This document shows, piece by piece, positions 46,011-54,089 of a stretch of DNA of 64,000 nt (the first letter of the stretch is position 1; the number at the start of each line of letters is the position of its first letter). The notes below the pieces were generated by a model, which had not been told where the DNA came from, made no database searches, and worked only from the letters and a program-made list of their open reading frames with translations. The stretch comes from JAGNZR01 sp051656905. GTDB taxonomy: Bacteria; Fusobacteriota; Fusobacteriia; Fusobacteriales; Fusobacteriaceae. The stretch spans positions 22,077-86,076 of the forward strand of contig JBOFJQ010000021.1 of assembly GCA_051656905.1 (NCBI GenBank), read 5' to 3'. Both the position numbers and the translations under genes were made by a program.

Positions 46011-46036
46011 TTATTTTTGTTTATATACATATTTTT
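46011..46036 (+). repeat. Dispersed 18-bp element within a 26-bp direct repeat (right copy)
   Basis: Identical over 26 bases to 44928-44953. The core TATTTTTGTTTATATACA is at 46012-46029, a few bases beyond the mnmE stop. Confidence 0.7.
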
Positions 46037-46041
46037 CTTAT

Positions 46042-47409
46042 CTATTTACCTACGCAGAAATTTTTAAATATATGGTCTAGTAAATCTTCACTACTAATCT
46101 CTCCTGTAACTTCAGAAAGAGCATCTAATCCCTCTTTTAAATCTACAGCTATAAGATCCATTGGTAATCCTGATTCTATTGTTTCAAATATATTTTTTAC
46201 AGCATCTTTAGTTTTTTCAAGAGCTGATTTGTGTCTTACATTTGTAATGATAAGTTTCTGAGAGTTATCCTCAATATCACCTTTTACAATATAAGAATAT
46301 ATTCTAGATTCCATTTCATCTATTCCTATACTCTCTTTAGCTGAAATTTCTATCCAATTTTCAACTTTGTCCAGTGCAGTAACATCTACTTTTTTCTCAA
46401 CATCTATTTTATTGATAATACCAATAACATTAGCTGCTTTTATTTTTTCATGTATTTTAAAATCTTCATCTGTTAACTCTTCTGACCCATCTATAACAAA
46501 TAGAACAAGATCCGCAGTCTCCATAAGTTCTTTAGATTTCTCAACACCAATTGTCTCAACTATATCTTCAGTTTTTCTAATTCCTGCAGTATCTACAAGT
46601 ACAAGTGGAATACCTTTAAGATTAATAACCTCTTCTATTATATCTCTTGTTGTACCAGCAACATGAGTTACAATAGCTCTTTCTTCTCTTAAAACAGAGT
46701 TTAAAAGTGATGATTTTCCAACATTGGGTTTTCCAACTATTGCTGTTTTTATACCCTCTTTAATCATCTTTCCTTTATCATAAGATTTTATAAGTTTGTC
46801 TGCAGTTACCATAACAAATTTCAAATTATCTACAAGTCCCTCTGGTAGAGGATCATCTATTCCCTCTTCTGGATAATCTAAAACAACATTAACGTGTGCA
46901 GCAACATCTAATAAAAGCTTTTTTAAATGGGCTATTTGCTCTTTTAAGTCCCCTCTTAACTGATTTAGAGAAAGAGATACACTCTTCTCTGTCTTTCCAT
47001 GTATAATGTCTATAACAGCTTCAGCTTGAGTTAAGTCAATTCTTCCGTTTAAGAAAGCTCTTCTTGTAAACTCTCCAACTTCTGCATGTCTTGCACCATA
47101 TCTTAAAACAGTTTCTAAAACTTTTTCAGTTATAACAAATCCACCATGGCAATTTATCTCAACAATGTCTTCTCTTGTATATGTTTTTGGTCCTTTTAAA
47201 ATAGATACAAGAACCTCATCTATTAACTCTTCACCGTTGTATATATGACCATAATTAATAGAGAAGTTTTTTAACTCCTCTACACTTTTTCCTGATTTTG
47301 TTTTAAATATTTTACTTAAAATTTCTAAGGATTTTTGTCCTGAAATTCTAACAATACCAATACCCCCCTCCCCTCTAGGAGTGGATATGGCTGCTATTGT
47401 ATCGTACAT
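46042..47409 (-). CDS. mnmE: tRNA modification GTPase
   Basis: Partner of MnmG in tRNA wobble-uridine modification. The N-terminal folate-binding domain starts MYDTIAAISTPRGEGGIGIVRISG. The G domain has GKPNVGKSSLLN (about 223-234), the G3 DTAG and INKID. The C-terminus is FCVGK, with the conserved catalytic Cys. 455 residues is standard. It lies 10 bp downstream of jag. Confidence 0.97.
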   Translation of the reverse strand: MYDTIAAISTPRGEGGIGIVRISGQKSLEILSKIFKTKSGKSVEELKNFSINYGHIYNGEELIDEVLVSILKGPKTYTREDIVEINCHGGFVITEKVLETVLRYGARHAEVGEFTRRAFLNGRIDLTQAEAVIDIIHGKTEKSVSLSLNQLRGDLKEQIAHLKKLLLDVAAHVNVVLDYPEEGIDDPLPEGLVDNLKFVMVTADKLIKSYDKGKMIKEGIKTAIVGKPNVGKSSLLNSVLREERAIVTHVAGTTRDIIEEVINLKGIPLVLVDTAGIRKTEDIVETIGVEKSKELMETADLVLFVIDGSEELTDEDFKIHEKIKAANVIGIINKIDVEKKVDVTALDKVENWIEISAKESIGIDEMESRIYSYIVKGDIEDNSQKLIITNVRHKSALEKTKDAVKNIFETIESGLPMDLIAVDLKEGLDALSEVTGEISSEDLLDHIFKNFCVGK

Positions 47410-47419
47410 TGGTTTACAC

Positions 47420-48262
47420 CTACTTTTTTCTTTTAATTACAATATATCTCTTTGGATCTTTTCCTTCACTGAAAGTATCTAATTCTGTATACTGATTTAT
47501 GATTTCATGAATTATTTTTCTTTCTCTTGGTGGCATAGGATTTAATCTTATGATTTTATTTGTTGCTAAAGCTTTTTCAGCCATTTTTTTAGCTAGTTCT
47601 CTTAAAGTTTCATTTCTTTTTTCTTTGAAACCTTCAACATCAACTTCAATTCTGCAATCTTTTATCATAGAATTTAATAAATACTCAAAACTATTAAGAG
47701 TTTTTCCTTTTTTACCGATAATAATCCCATTATCTTCACCAAAAAGATTTACTACATAATATTTACCTTCTACAGAAGTTATTTCCGCTTCTAAATTAAG
47801 ATTCATAAATTCTAGAAGAGTTCTTGTTTTTGATAAAATAAGCTCATTTTTAGCAGCTCTATCTACCTTTACAACTGGTTTCTCTTTTATCTCTGTAACT
47901 GTTTTTTCTTTTTTTATCTCTTCTCTTTTTTCTTCTTTTTTCTCTGTTTTATGTGAAGTATTAACTTGTTCTTTTTTTACAAATTTCTCTTCATGGTGTT
48001 TATGCTCTTTATGTTCTTTATACTCTTTCTTCTCTTTTACTTCAACTTTTGCTTCAGTTTTTTCAATAACTACTTCAGCTTTTTTATCTTTATCAATAGT
48101 AATAGCGTATAGACCCTCTTTATTAAATAACCCTAAGAAAGATCTGCTTTTTTCTTTTTCAATAACACTTACTACATATTCAGAAGTTGTTTCTAAGATT
48201 TTTAATGCTCTTTGAAGAGCTGCGTCTTTACTCATTGCCTTTATTTCAATCGTCTTTTGCAT
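47420..48262 (-). CDS. jag: RNA-binding protein KhpB/Jag
   Basis: 280 residues: an N-terminal Jag domain (about 1-55, ALKILETTSEYVVSVIEKEKSRSFLGLF), a Lys/Glu-rich linker (about 60-130), a KH domain with IIIGKKGKTLNSFEYLLN and a C-terminal R3H domain. It binds RNA and affects cell-wall and division functions in Gram-positive relatives. The gene follows yidC by 1 base, the usual order. Confidence 0.93.
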   Translation of the reverse strand: MQKTIEIKAMSKDAALQRALKILETTSEYVVSVIEKEKSRSFLGLFNKEGLYAITIDKDKKAEVVIEKTEAKVEVKEKKEYKEHKEHKHHEEKFVKKEQVNTSHKTEKKEEKREEIKKEKTVTEIKEKPVVKVDRAAKNELILSKTRTLLEFMNLNLEAEITSVEGKYYVVNLFGEDNGIIIGKKGKTLNSFEYLLNSMIKDCRIEVDVEGFKEKRNETLRELAKKMAEKALATNKIIRLNPMPPRERKIIHEIINQYTELDTFSEGKDPKRYIVIKRKK

Positions 48263-48263
48263 A

Positions 48264-48932
48264 CTATTTTTTGCACTCTCCTCTTTTGATAATCCAATAT
48301 TGTTGTATTATACCTGCTAAACTTGATATTACCCAATAAAGCTGTAGTCCTGCTGGCATTTTATAAGAAATAAATACCATCATTACAGGGAACATATACA
48401 TCATATGCTTCATTTGAGGATTATCACTAGTTCCTGTTATTTTTTGTTGTACATAAGATAATATTCCATTTATTAATGGGAATATATAATATGGATCTGG
48501 TGTTCCAAGTGATAACCATAAGAATGTTTCTGTACTTGGAATTAATGGTAAGTAAATATATGGATATACTACCTCTCCAGCTTTTGAAACTATATCTGGA
48601 TTAGTTCTTAATACTCCAAATAATGCGAATAATATTGGCATTTGAATAAGTAAAGGTAAACATCCACCTGCAGGATTTATCTTTTTCTCTTGATAAAGTT
48701 CCATCGTTTTCTGATTTAACATTTTTTTATCATCTGCATATTTCTCTTTTATTTTATCTATTTCAGGCTGTATTTCTTTCATAGCTTTCATAGATTTATC
48801 TTGTTTTATTGTTAAAGGTAAAGTTACTAATTTTGTTAAAATTGTTATTCCGATAATCGCTAAACCAAAATTTCCCATTACTGCGTAAAGCTCCATTAGA
48901 ACCTTTGCTAAAATATCATATAAAAATTGCAT
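48264..48932 (-). CDS. yidC: Membrane protein insertase YidC (short form)
   Basis: Inserts membrane proteins. 222 residues with five hydrophobic segments. Family signatures are KLVTLPLTIKQDKSMKAMKEIQPEI, INPAGGCLPLLIQMPILFALF and the C-terminal PAGLQLYW. It lacks the large periplasmic domain of Gram-negative YidC. I chose the ATG at 48932. The upstream ATG at 48950 is part of the ribosome site itself (ATGGAGG), so it cannot be the start. Confidence 0.93.
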   Translation of the reverse strand: MQFLYDILAKVLMELYAVMGNFGLAIIGITILTKLVTLPLTIKQDKSMKAMKEIQPEIDKIKEKYADDKKMLNQKTMELYQEKKINPAGGCLPLLIQMPILFALFGVLRTNPDIVSKAGEVVYPYIYLPLIPSTETFLWLSLGTPDPYYIFPLINGILSYVQQKITGTSDNPQMKHMMYMFPVMMVFISYKMPAGLQLYWVISSLAGIIQQYWIIKRGECKK

Positions 48933-49081
48933 TATTATTATTTCCTCCATTTTAATTTTATTATTTATAAGTTGTTTTACAAATTTTTTTATTTTTTTAT
49001 TTATTCAGTTTTGATTATAAACCATTTACAAAAAATTCTCTTACACATTATATCATTTTTATTTATAAAAGAAAAGAACAA

Positions 49082-49123
49082 ATATCCTAAGAAGTTTACA
49101 CTATAAACCTTCTTAGGATATTA
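49082..49123 (-). terminator. Terminator hairpin after yidD
   Basis: ATATCCTAAGAAG(G)TTTA pairs with its complement around CACTA, a stem of about 17 bp with one bulge. The minus strand continues T-rich. It separates rpmH-rnpA-yidD from yidC. Confidence 0.65.
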
Positions 49124-49149
49124 TATAATTAATTTCTATATTATTTTTA

Positions 49150-49359
49150 CTATTTAAGAGGATCATTTCCTCCTGGATGAAAAGGATGGCATTTTAAAAT
49201 TCTTTTTATTCCTAAAAAAATTCCTTTTAAAATTCCGTATTTCTCTATAGCTTCATACGTATATTGAGAACATGATGGATAAAACCTACATTTTTTTCCA
49301 AAAATTTTAGAAATATAATTCTGATAAATTTTTATTAACATTAAACAAAACTTTTTCAT
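49150..49359 (-). CDS. yidD: Membrane protein insertion efficiency factor
   Basis: A 69-residue protein of the YidD family: IKIYQNYISKIFGKKCRFYPSCSQYTYEAIEKYG and CHPFHPGGNDP. It aids YidC-dependent insertion at the membrane surface. The start shares one base with the rnpA stop (TAATG), so translation is coupled. Confidence 0.95.
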   Translation of the reverse strand: MKKFCLMLIKIYQNYISKIFGKKCRFYPSCSQYTYEAIEKYGILKGIFLGIKRILKCHPFHPGGNDPLK

Positions 49360-49700
49360 TATATTATATTAGACCTTTTAAAAATTTTATTCAAATCTTT
49401 TTCTATATCTTTATACATCAATGTTTTTATATTTTCTCCAGCTTTTCTTTTTGCTACACAAACAATATTAAAACCTTTTTCAAATTTAATATTATTTAAC
49501 CTAAAATATTCTCTGATTAATCTTCTTAATCTATTTCTGCAAACAGCATTTCCTGTTTTCTTACTTGCTACAGTTCCTAAATTAATTTGATCTTTATTAT
49601 TTTCATCAAAAAAAATAAGAGTGTAATAACCAAACTCTTTTTTTCCTTTATTATAAATTAATTGAAAATCTTTGTCTTTTTTTATTTTTTCAATTTTCAT
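49359..49700 (-). CDS. rnpA: Ribonuclease P protein component
   Basis: Protein subunit of RNase P, which trims tRNA 5' ends. 113 residues with KDKDFQLIYNKGKKEFG and the basic RNR-type helix NAVCRNRLRRLIREYFR. I chose the ATG at 49700, preceded by GGGAG. The ATG 18 bp further upstream precedes the ribosome site. It lies between rpmH and yidD, as in most bacteria. Confidence 0.95.
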   Translation of the reverse strand: MKIEKIKKDKDFQLIYNKGKKEFGYYTLIFFDENNKDQINLGTVASKKTGNAVCRNRLRRLIREYFRLNNIKFEKGFNIVCVAKRKAGENIKTLMYKDIEKDLNKIFKRSNII

Positions 49701-49734
49701 AAGACTCCCAAAAATCACAAGTTTAAATTTTTAA

Positions 49735-49764
49735 AAAACCCGGTGAATTATGCACCGGGTTTTA
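49735..49764 (-). terminator. Strong hairpin between rpmH and rnpA
   Basis: AAAACCCGGTG pairs perfectly with CACCGGGTTTT around 7-8 bases and is followed by T6 on the minus strand. It overlaps the rpmH stop. It would let abundant rpmH mRNA end here with limited read-through to rnpA. Confidence 0.88.
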
Positions 49765-49896
49765 TGCTGATAATACTGCTCTTCCTCTGTCTCTTCTTCT
49801 TTTTAAAACCTTTCTACCGTTCTTAGTGGCCATTCTAGATCTGAATCCGTGGTCCTTTTTTCTCTTTTTGTTGTTAGGTTGGAATGTTCTTTTCAT
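49762..49896 (-). CDS. rpmH: 50S ribosomal protein L34
   Basis: A 44-residue basic protein translated from the minus strand: MKRTFQPNNKKRKKDHGFRS, MATKNGRKVLKRRRQRGRAV, LSA. This is the canonical L34 sequence. AGGAGGTG precedes the ATG. Its presence next to the candidate origin matches the conserved rpmH-dnaA border of most bacteria. Confidence 0.98.
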   Translation of the reverse strand: MKRTFQPNNKKRKKDHGFRSRMATKNGRKVLKRRRDRGRAVLSA

Positions 49897-50134
49897 TGTT
49901 ACTTCACCTCCTAAAATATTCCTGTATTTCAGATTAGTATTTTATAGTAATTTTATAATTTTGTCAATATTTTTTTACTAATTAATATTTCAAAAAAAAA
50001 ATAAAAGAGACAACCAAAAAAAAATCATTAGTATGTTTAATGTATTAATGTTTAATGTATAGACCAAACTTAAAATAAAAAAAAAGAAATCTTTAATGAT
50101 AACAAGGGAAAAAATCAAACTATAAAATATAAAA

Positions 50135-50152
50135 TATTATTGTCTATATACA
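50135..50152 (+). repeat. Origin-region repeat R1
   Basis: TATTATTGTCTATATACA. First of four copies whose starts are exactly 126 bp apart. Identical to R2. Confidence 0.85.
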
Positions 50153-50260
50153 GATAATATTTTCTTACTCTTTATTAAGTTTTATGAGATTCAAAAATTA
50201 TAATAAAATAAAAAACACAGTATTTGCAACAAAAAAATAAAATATAAAATAGAATAATAA

Positions 50261-50278
50261 TATTATTGTCTATATACA
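50261..50278 (+). repeat. Origin-region repeat R2
   Basis: TATTATTGTCTATATACA, identical to R1 and 126 bp from it. The intervening sequences are not similar, so this is not a simple tandem duplication. Confidence 0.85.
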
Positions 50279-50386
50279 AATGTAAAAGTATTGTTTTTAT
50301 TGAGTTTTTTTTAAAGGAAATTTTTTAGATAAAAAGAATACTCAATAGGCACAGTGAAAAAATAGATAAAGTTAATTGAAATTAAT

Positions 50387-50404
50387 TATTTTTGTTTATA
50401 TACA
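50387..50404 (+). repeat. Origin-region repeat R3
   Basis: TATTTTTGTTTATATACA, 126 bp after R2 and identical to the dispersed copies at 16850, 44929 and 46012. Confidence 0.85.
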
Positions 50405-50512
50405 TAATGGAAAAATGACTTTTTTAACTTATGAATAAAATTAATTATGAGTATTTACGGGGTAATTAACTCAGGGAAGATAAAACAAAAAGATATAAAA
50501 GATAAAAAAAAA

Positions 50513-50530
50513 TATTATTGCTTATATACA
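50513..50530 (+). repeat. Origin-region repeat R4, overlapping the rep promoter
   Basis: TATTATTGCTTATATACA, 126 bp after R3. It contains the -35 hexamer of the rep promoter, so a protein bound here would compete with RNA polymerase. Confidence 0.85.
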
Positions 50531-50547
50531 CAACTATATAGTATAAT
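50518..50547 (+). promoter_or_regulatory. Promoter of the replication initiator gene
   Basis: TTGCTT (50518-50523), 18 bp, TATAAT (50542-50547), about 60 bp before the rep ATG. The -35 lies inside R4, the classic layout for self-repression by a Rep protein. Confidence 0.72.
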
Positions 50548-50560
50548 CTATTATTAAATT

Positions 50561-50578
50561 ATTATTATACGTATACAT
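50561..50578 (-). repeat. ATGTATACG element, copy 2
   Basis: On the minus strand ATGTATACGTATAATAAT. It lies between the rep promoter and the rep start. Related copies are at 42243 and 56367. Confidence 0.45.
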
Positions 50579-50607
50579 ATTTTTTATTTGAAATTTAAGG
50601 GAGTTTT

Positions 50608-52554
50608 ATGAGTACAAAATTAAAAAAAGAAGATGTTGAAAACTTTAATGAATCAGACATTATTATTTTAGAAGACCAAGATGATTCAGATTCTGAAGCT
50701 GTAGAAACTGATGTTGATAGTTTTAATATTTTAACATCTGGGGCTCTAAGTAATGATATCAAAAAAATGGAAATAAAACTAACTGAAGTTCCTGATATTG
50801 AAGTTAGGGAAGTTATAATTAAAAGAACAGGAAATTTTTTGAATTTAAAAGATAATATTATTAACATTCCTATTGAGATGTTAATATTTCCTTTTTTTAC
50901 ACCACAAAAACAAAATAAAAGAATAAATTTTCAATATACTTTTGAAGATATGGGTGTAAGTATGCACTGCACATTAATTGCCAAAAATGCAGCTGATAAA
51001 GTTTTTCAACCATCTATATTTGAAGAAAAAATTTATACGTATCTTATATCTATGTATGAAGGAAAAAAAGATGCTGATGACGATAATGAGTATATCGATT
51101 TTGAAATTAATGATTTTATAGTTAATTTTATTGGAAACAAAATGAATAGAACTTATTATACAAAAGTTGAGCAAGCTCTAAAAAATTTAAAAAATACAGA
51201 GTATCAGTTTGTTGTTTCTAATCATACAAAACTTGGAGCTTATAAATTTGAAGATGAGGAATTTAAACTTTTAACTTATCAAAAACTAAAAGTAGGAAAA
51301 AAAATCTATTATAGAATTACACTGAATAAAAATATCAGAAAAAAAATAAAGGATAAGAGATATATAAAATATAATTCTAAAACTTTAGTTGAAATGATGA
51401 ATATAGATCCTATTGCTGCAAGAATCTATAAATATATAAGTCAGATGAGATATGATAAAAATAGTAATACAATAAATATTAGAACCTTAGCTGCTATAAT
51501 TCCATTAAAGACTGAGCAAGTTACAGAGAGAGTAAGTAAAAATGGAGATGTTAAAAATTATGTTTTATGTAGATTAAAACAGGTTTTAGGAAGAATAGAA
51601 AAAGCTTATGATATTTTAGCTGACCTTAAATATATAAAATCTTATCAGTCTAATTACAATGAAAAAGAAAATACTTATTATATAACTTATGAGTTTAATA
51701 TTGAAAAAGATGGAGCTTGTCATATTTCAGAGCATACACTAAAAAACAATTTAAAAAATAATGTTAATCTTTTAGAATCTAAAGACAGTAAAAAAGATTT
51801 AAAAACAGCAACGGTAGAGAAAAAACAAAAAATTGAAGAGGCTTTAGTTATAGAGAAAACAAATAGTAAACCTAAAGAGAGTAAAAAAGTGCCTCAATTT
51901 GAATTCCCTGAAAGTGTTCTTGAAAAAATAAAGAAAGCTAAAAGAAATAGATATTTTAATAAAGCTTGGGATAAAAGAGCAGAAAATAAAATACAAAAGA
52001 TATTTTTAAGTTATGGAGAAGCATTTACTGTAAAATTATTAAATGAAGTTTACAAAGGCTTAAATAGCAATATTAATACATCTTTAGTTCAATATCTAAA
52101 CGGTGTAATAAATAATATGAGACTTGAGCATAAAGTGCCGACAAAAACAGGAAAAGAAGAAAATTTAACTCTTTTTGGAAATTTTGGGTGTAGTTCAGAA
52201 ACTTCAAATTTAAATAAATTGACAAAAACTGGAATAAAAAGAGCTGCAAAAACATTTGTTAATACAGTAATAACAGTTCCTAAAACTCCAAAAGAAGAGG
52301 AAGTAAGGACATTAAAAGAATTTATTAATGATGATATACATGAAAAAAAAGCTGGAGTTTTTGGTGCTAAGTATGATGCTTTAGATGAGTTCGAAAAATT
52401 AAAAGTAGAGGAAAGAGCAATAAAATTATGTTGTGCAGAGACTAACATGCCTGAAAAAACTTTGTTAACTGTAAAACAAAAATTGAAACCAGCTTATGAA
52501 AATACAATAAAAAAATATATTGAAAGACTTTTAAATGAGGATTTTTTCAATTAA
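50608..52554 (+). CDS. Plasmid-type replication initiator protein (RPA/RepA-like) in the dnaA position
   Basis: 648 residues. Residues 1-75 are acidic and probably disordered. Residues about 83-370 resemble the replication initiator protein A (RPA) family: IPIEMLIFPFFTPQKQ, a fPTiFD-like stretch (VFQPSIFEEKIYTYLISMYEG), NRTYYTKVEQALKNLKNTEYQF and two winged-helix-like segments. A Lys-rich linker leads to a second domain (about 430-530, SYGEAFTVKLLNEVYKGLNS). There is no Walker A motif, so it is not DnaA. AAGGGAG precedes the ATG. Gene context is that of dnaA-dnaN. It is expected to bind the 18-bp repeats and start replication (inference). Confidence 0.82.
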   Translation: MSTKLKKEDVENFNESDIIILEDQDDSDSEAVETDVDSFNILTSGALSNDIKKMEIKLTEVPDIEVREVIIKRTGNFLNLKDNIINIPIEMLIFPFFTPQKQNKRINFQYTFEDMGVSMHCTLIAKNAADKVFQPSIFEEKIYTYLISMYEGKKDADDDNEYIDFEINDFIVNFIGNKMNRTYYTKVEQALKNLKNTEYQFVVSNHTKLGAYKFEDEEFKLLTYQKLKVGKKIYYRITLNKNIRKKIKDKRYIKYNSKTLVEMMNIDPIAARIYKYISQMRYDKNSNTINIRTLAAIIPLKTEQVTERVSKNGDVKNYVLCRLKQVLGRIEKAYDILADLKYIKSYQSNYNEKENTYYITYEFNIEKDGACHISEHTLKNNLKNNVNLLESKDSKKDLKTATVEKKQKIEEALVIEKTNSKPKESKKVPQFEFPESVLEKIKKAKRNRYFNKAWDKRAENKIQKIFLSYGEAFTVKLLNEVYKGLNSNINTSLVQYLNGVINNMRLEHKVPTKTGKEENLTLFGNFGCSSETSNLNKLTKTGIKRAAKTFVNTVITVPKTPKEEEVRTLKEFINDDIHEKKAGVFGAKYDALDEFEKLKVEERAIKLCCAETNMPEKTLLTVKQKLKPAYENTIKKYIERLLNEDFFN

Positions 52555-52596
52555 AAAAATAAAAACATAAACTAAATTTTTTAATTATGAAAGTAT

Positions 52597-52628
52597 GTGG
52601 GTTAACTATTTTGTTGACCCACTTTTTT
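52597..52628 (+). terminator. Terminator of the rep gene
   Basis: GTGGGTTAAC pairs with GTTGACCCAC (one G-U) around six bases and ends in T6. It isolates rep from the yaaA-recF-gyrB operon. Confidence 0.88.
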
Positions 52629-52759
52629 ATATAAAAAAACCTAAGAATACAAAGCTTTATAGTAAAAAAAAATATACTTTTTATTAAATTTATGGTATTA
52701 TTTTATAATGAAGTATACTATTTTTATACAGAAAAAATAGTGTTTTGGGGAGGTAAAAA

Positions 52760-52978
52760 ATGAACATAATAACAATCAAAACAGATTTTATAAAATTGGA
52801 TCAATTCTTGAAATGGGTTGGAATTGTAGACAGTGGGGTAGATGCAAAATATTTCATTCAAGAGGGATTGGTACTTGTAAACGGAGAGCCAGAACTTAGA
52901 AGAGGAAGAAAACTTTATCCAGAAGATAAAGTAAAATTTCAAGACAGTGAATATATTGTAAAAAAAATGGAGATTTAA
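52760..52978 (+). CDS. yaaA: S4-domain RNA-binding protein YaaA
   Basis: 72 residues forming one S4 domain: IKLDQFLKWVGIVDSGVDAK and GLVLVNGEPELRRGRKLYPEDKV. In Bacillus the same gene lies between dnaN and recF; here the position before recF is kept while dnaN is absent. GGGGAGG precedes the start. It ends 22 bp before recF. Confidence 0.92.
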   Translation: MNIITIKTDFIKLDQFLKWVGIVDSGVDAKYFIQEGLVLVNGEPELRRGRKLYPEDKVKFQDSEYIVKKMEI

Positions 52979-53000
52979 TCTATTTTAACGGAGGGATAAA

Positions 53001-54089
53001 TTGGAACTAAAGATAGTAAACTTTATAAATTTTAGAAATTTAGAAGATTATAGTCTTAACGTTTCCGACGGTATAACACTTTTTCACGGGAAAAATGGAC
53101 AAGGAAAAACAAGCGTCCTAGAAGCTGTTTATTTTGCAGCAACAGGTAAAAGTTTTAGAACTTCTAAAATTCAGGAGTTAATAAAATACAATAAAGATAA
53201 ATGCGGAGTTTTTCTCTCTTATAAAGACAAGATAGATGAAAAGACTATAGCTATAAAGTTTTCTGAAAAGAAAAAGGAGTATAGTTATAATTCAAAAAAA
53301 ACAACTTACGATGATTACTATGGAAAACTTAATGTTGTCTCTTTTATTCCTGAAGATATTGAACTGATAACAGGACCTCCAGGTGTGAGGAGACGATTTT
53401 TTGATGAAGAGATTTCTCAAGGGGACGAAGAGTATTTTAAAAATATAAAGGACTATTCTAAAATTTTAAAAATAAGAAATCATCACTTGAAATCAGGAAT
53501 TTATAAGGGTGATGTTTTTGAAGTTTATGAAGAGGAATTTGTAAAACTTGCTGCAAAGATAATAAAAAAAAGAATGGACTATATAAAAAATATAGGTATA
53601 ATTCTTAACTTGAACTATAGAAAAATTTTTGATAACAAGAAAGAGTTAGGGGTAAAATATATTTCGGAAATAGATTATGATAAAAAAGATACAATAAATT
53701 CTATTGAAGAAAAAATAAAAGCTAATTTAAAAGAGAAAAGCTTTCAAGAAAAAAGATATGGCTATACACTTGTTGGTCCTCAAAAAGATGAATTTAGATT
53801 TTACTTAAACGATAAAGATGCTAAAAGTTATTCATCTCAAGGGGAAAAAAAATCCATAGTTTTTGCATTAAAGTTATCAGAAATAGATATGATATTTAAA
53901 GAAAAAAAAGAGAAACCCATATTTATCATAGATGATATATCTTCTTATTTTGATGAAAATAGAAAACAAAGTATATTAACTTTTTTAAAAAATAGAGGTG
54001 TTCAACTTTTAATAAGTTCAACTACGGAAATAGGGATACCCTGTAAAACATTTAGAGTAGAGAATGGTGTTGTGTATGATACAGATTAA
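53001..54089 (+). CDS. recF: DNA replication and repair protein RecF
   Basis: SMC-like ATPase loading RecA at gaps. Walker A HGKNGQGKTSVLEAVYFAATGKSFR (about 29-53), Walker B region KPIFIIDDISSYFDE (about 306-320), signature YSSQGEKKSIVFALKL. The 362-residue length is normal. The TTG start at 53001 follows GGAGGG. It overlaps the DUF721 gene by 26 bp. Confidence 0.96.
   Translation: MELKIVNFINFRNLEDYSLNVSDGITLFHGKNGQGKTSVLEAVYFAATGKSFRTSKIQELIKYNKDKCGVFLSYKDKIDEKTIAIKFSEKKKEYSYNSKKTTYDDYYGKLNVVSFIPEDIELITGPPGVRRRFFDEEISQGDEEYFKNIKDYSKILKIRNHHLKSGIYKGDVFEVYEEEFVKLAAKIIKKRMDYIKNIGIILNLNYRKIFDNKKELGVKYISEIDYDKKDTINSIEEKIKANLKEKSFQEKRYGYTLVGPQKDEFRFYLNDKDAKSYSSQGEKKSIVFALKLSEIDMIFKEKKEKPIFIIDDISSYFDENRKQSILTFLKNRGVQLLISSTTEIGIPCKTFRVENGVVYDTD

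Larger units (their letters stand above)
49897..50607. other. Candidate chromosomal replication origin with four phased 18-bp repeats
   Basis: A 711-bp non-coding, very AT-rich region at the point where gene direction flips (minus to the left, plus to the right). It holds four copies of an 18-bp element at exactly 126-bp intervals and a tandem direct repeat ATGTTTAATGTAT at 50033-50045 and 50048-50060. It also holds an ATGTATACG element and the rep promoter. I see no exact DnaA box TTATCCACA on either strand. It resembles a plasmid iteron origin set in the chromosomal oriC locus. Origin function is inferred. Confidence 0.72.

Noticed and set aside
47550..47759. Opposite-strand reading frames inside jag, mnmE, citS, gyrA and other genes
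   Set aside because: They are shadows of real genes: no ribosome sites, no recognisable domains, and they lie wholly within well-supported coding regions.
50135..50404. 18-mers as ordinary promoters (TTGTYT as -35)
   Set aside because: R1 and R3 have no -10 at a suitable distance, and the dispersed copies lie at gene 3' ends pointing into antisense DNA. Only R4 forms a convincing promoter.
50135..50530. 126-bp tandem duplication explaining the four repeats
   Set aside because: Sequences between the repeats do not align with one another beyond general A/T richness; only the 18-bp elements are shared.
49897..50607. Standard oriC with DnaA boxes
   Set aside because: No exact TTATCCACA was found on either strand. 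The right half of the 18-mer (ATATACANA; ATATACACA in R4) resembles a weak DnaA box, but the match is poor in three of four copies.
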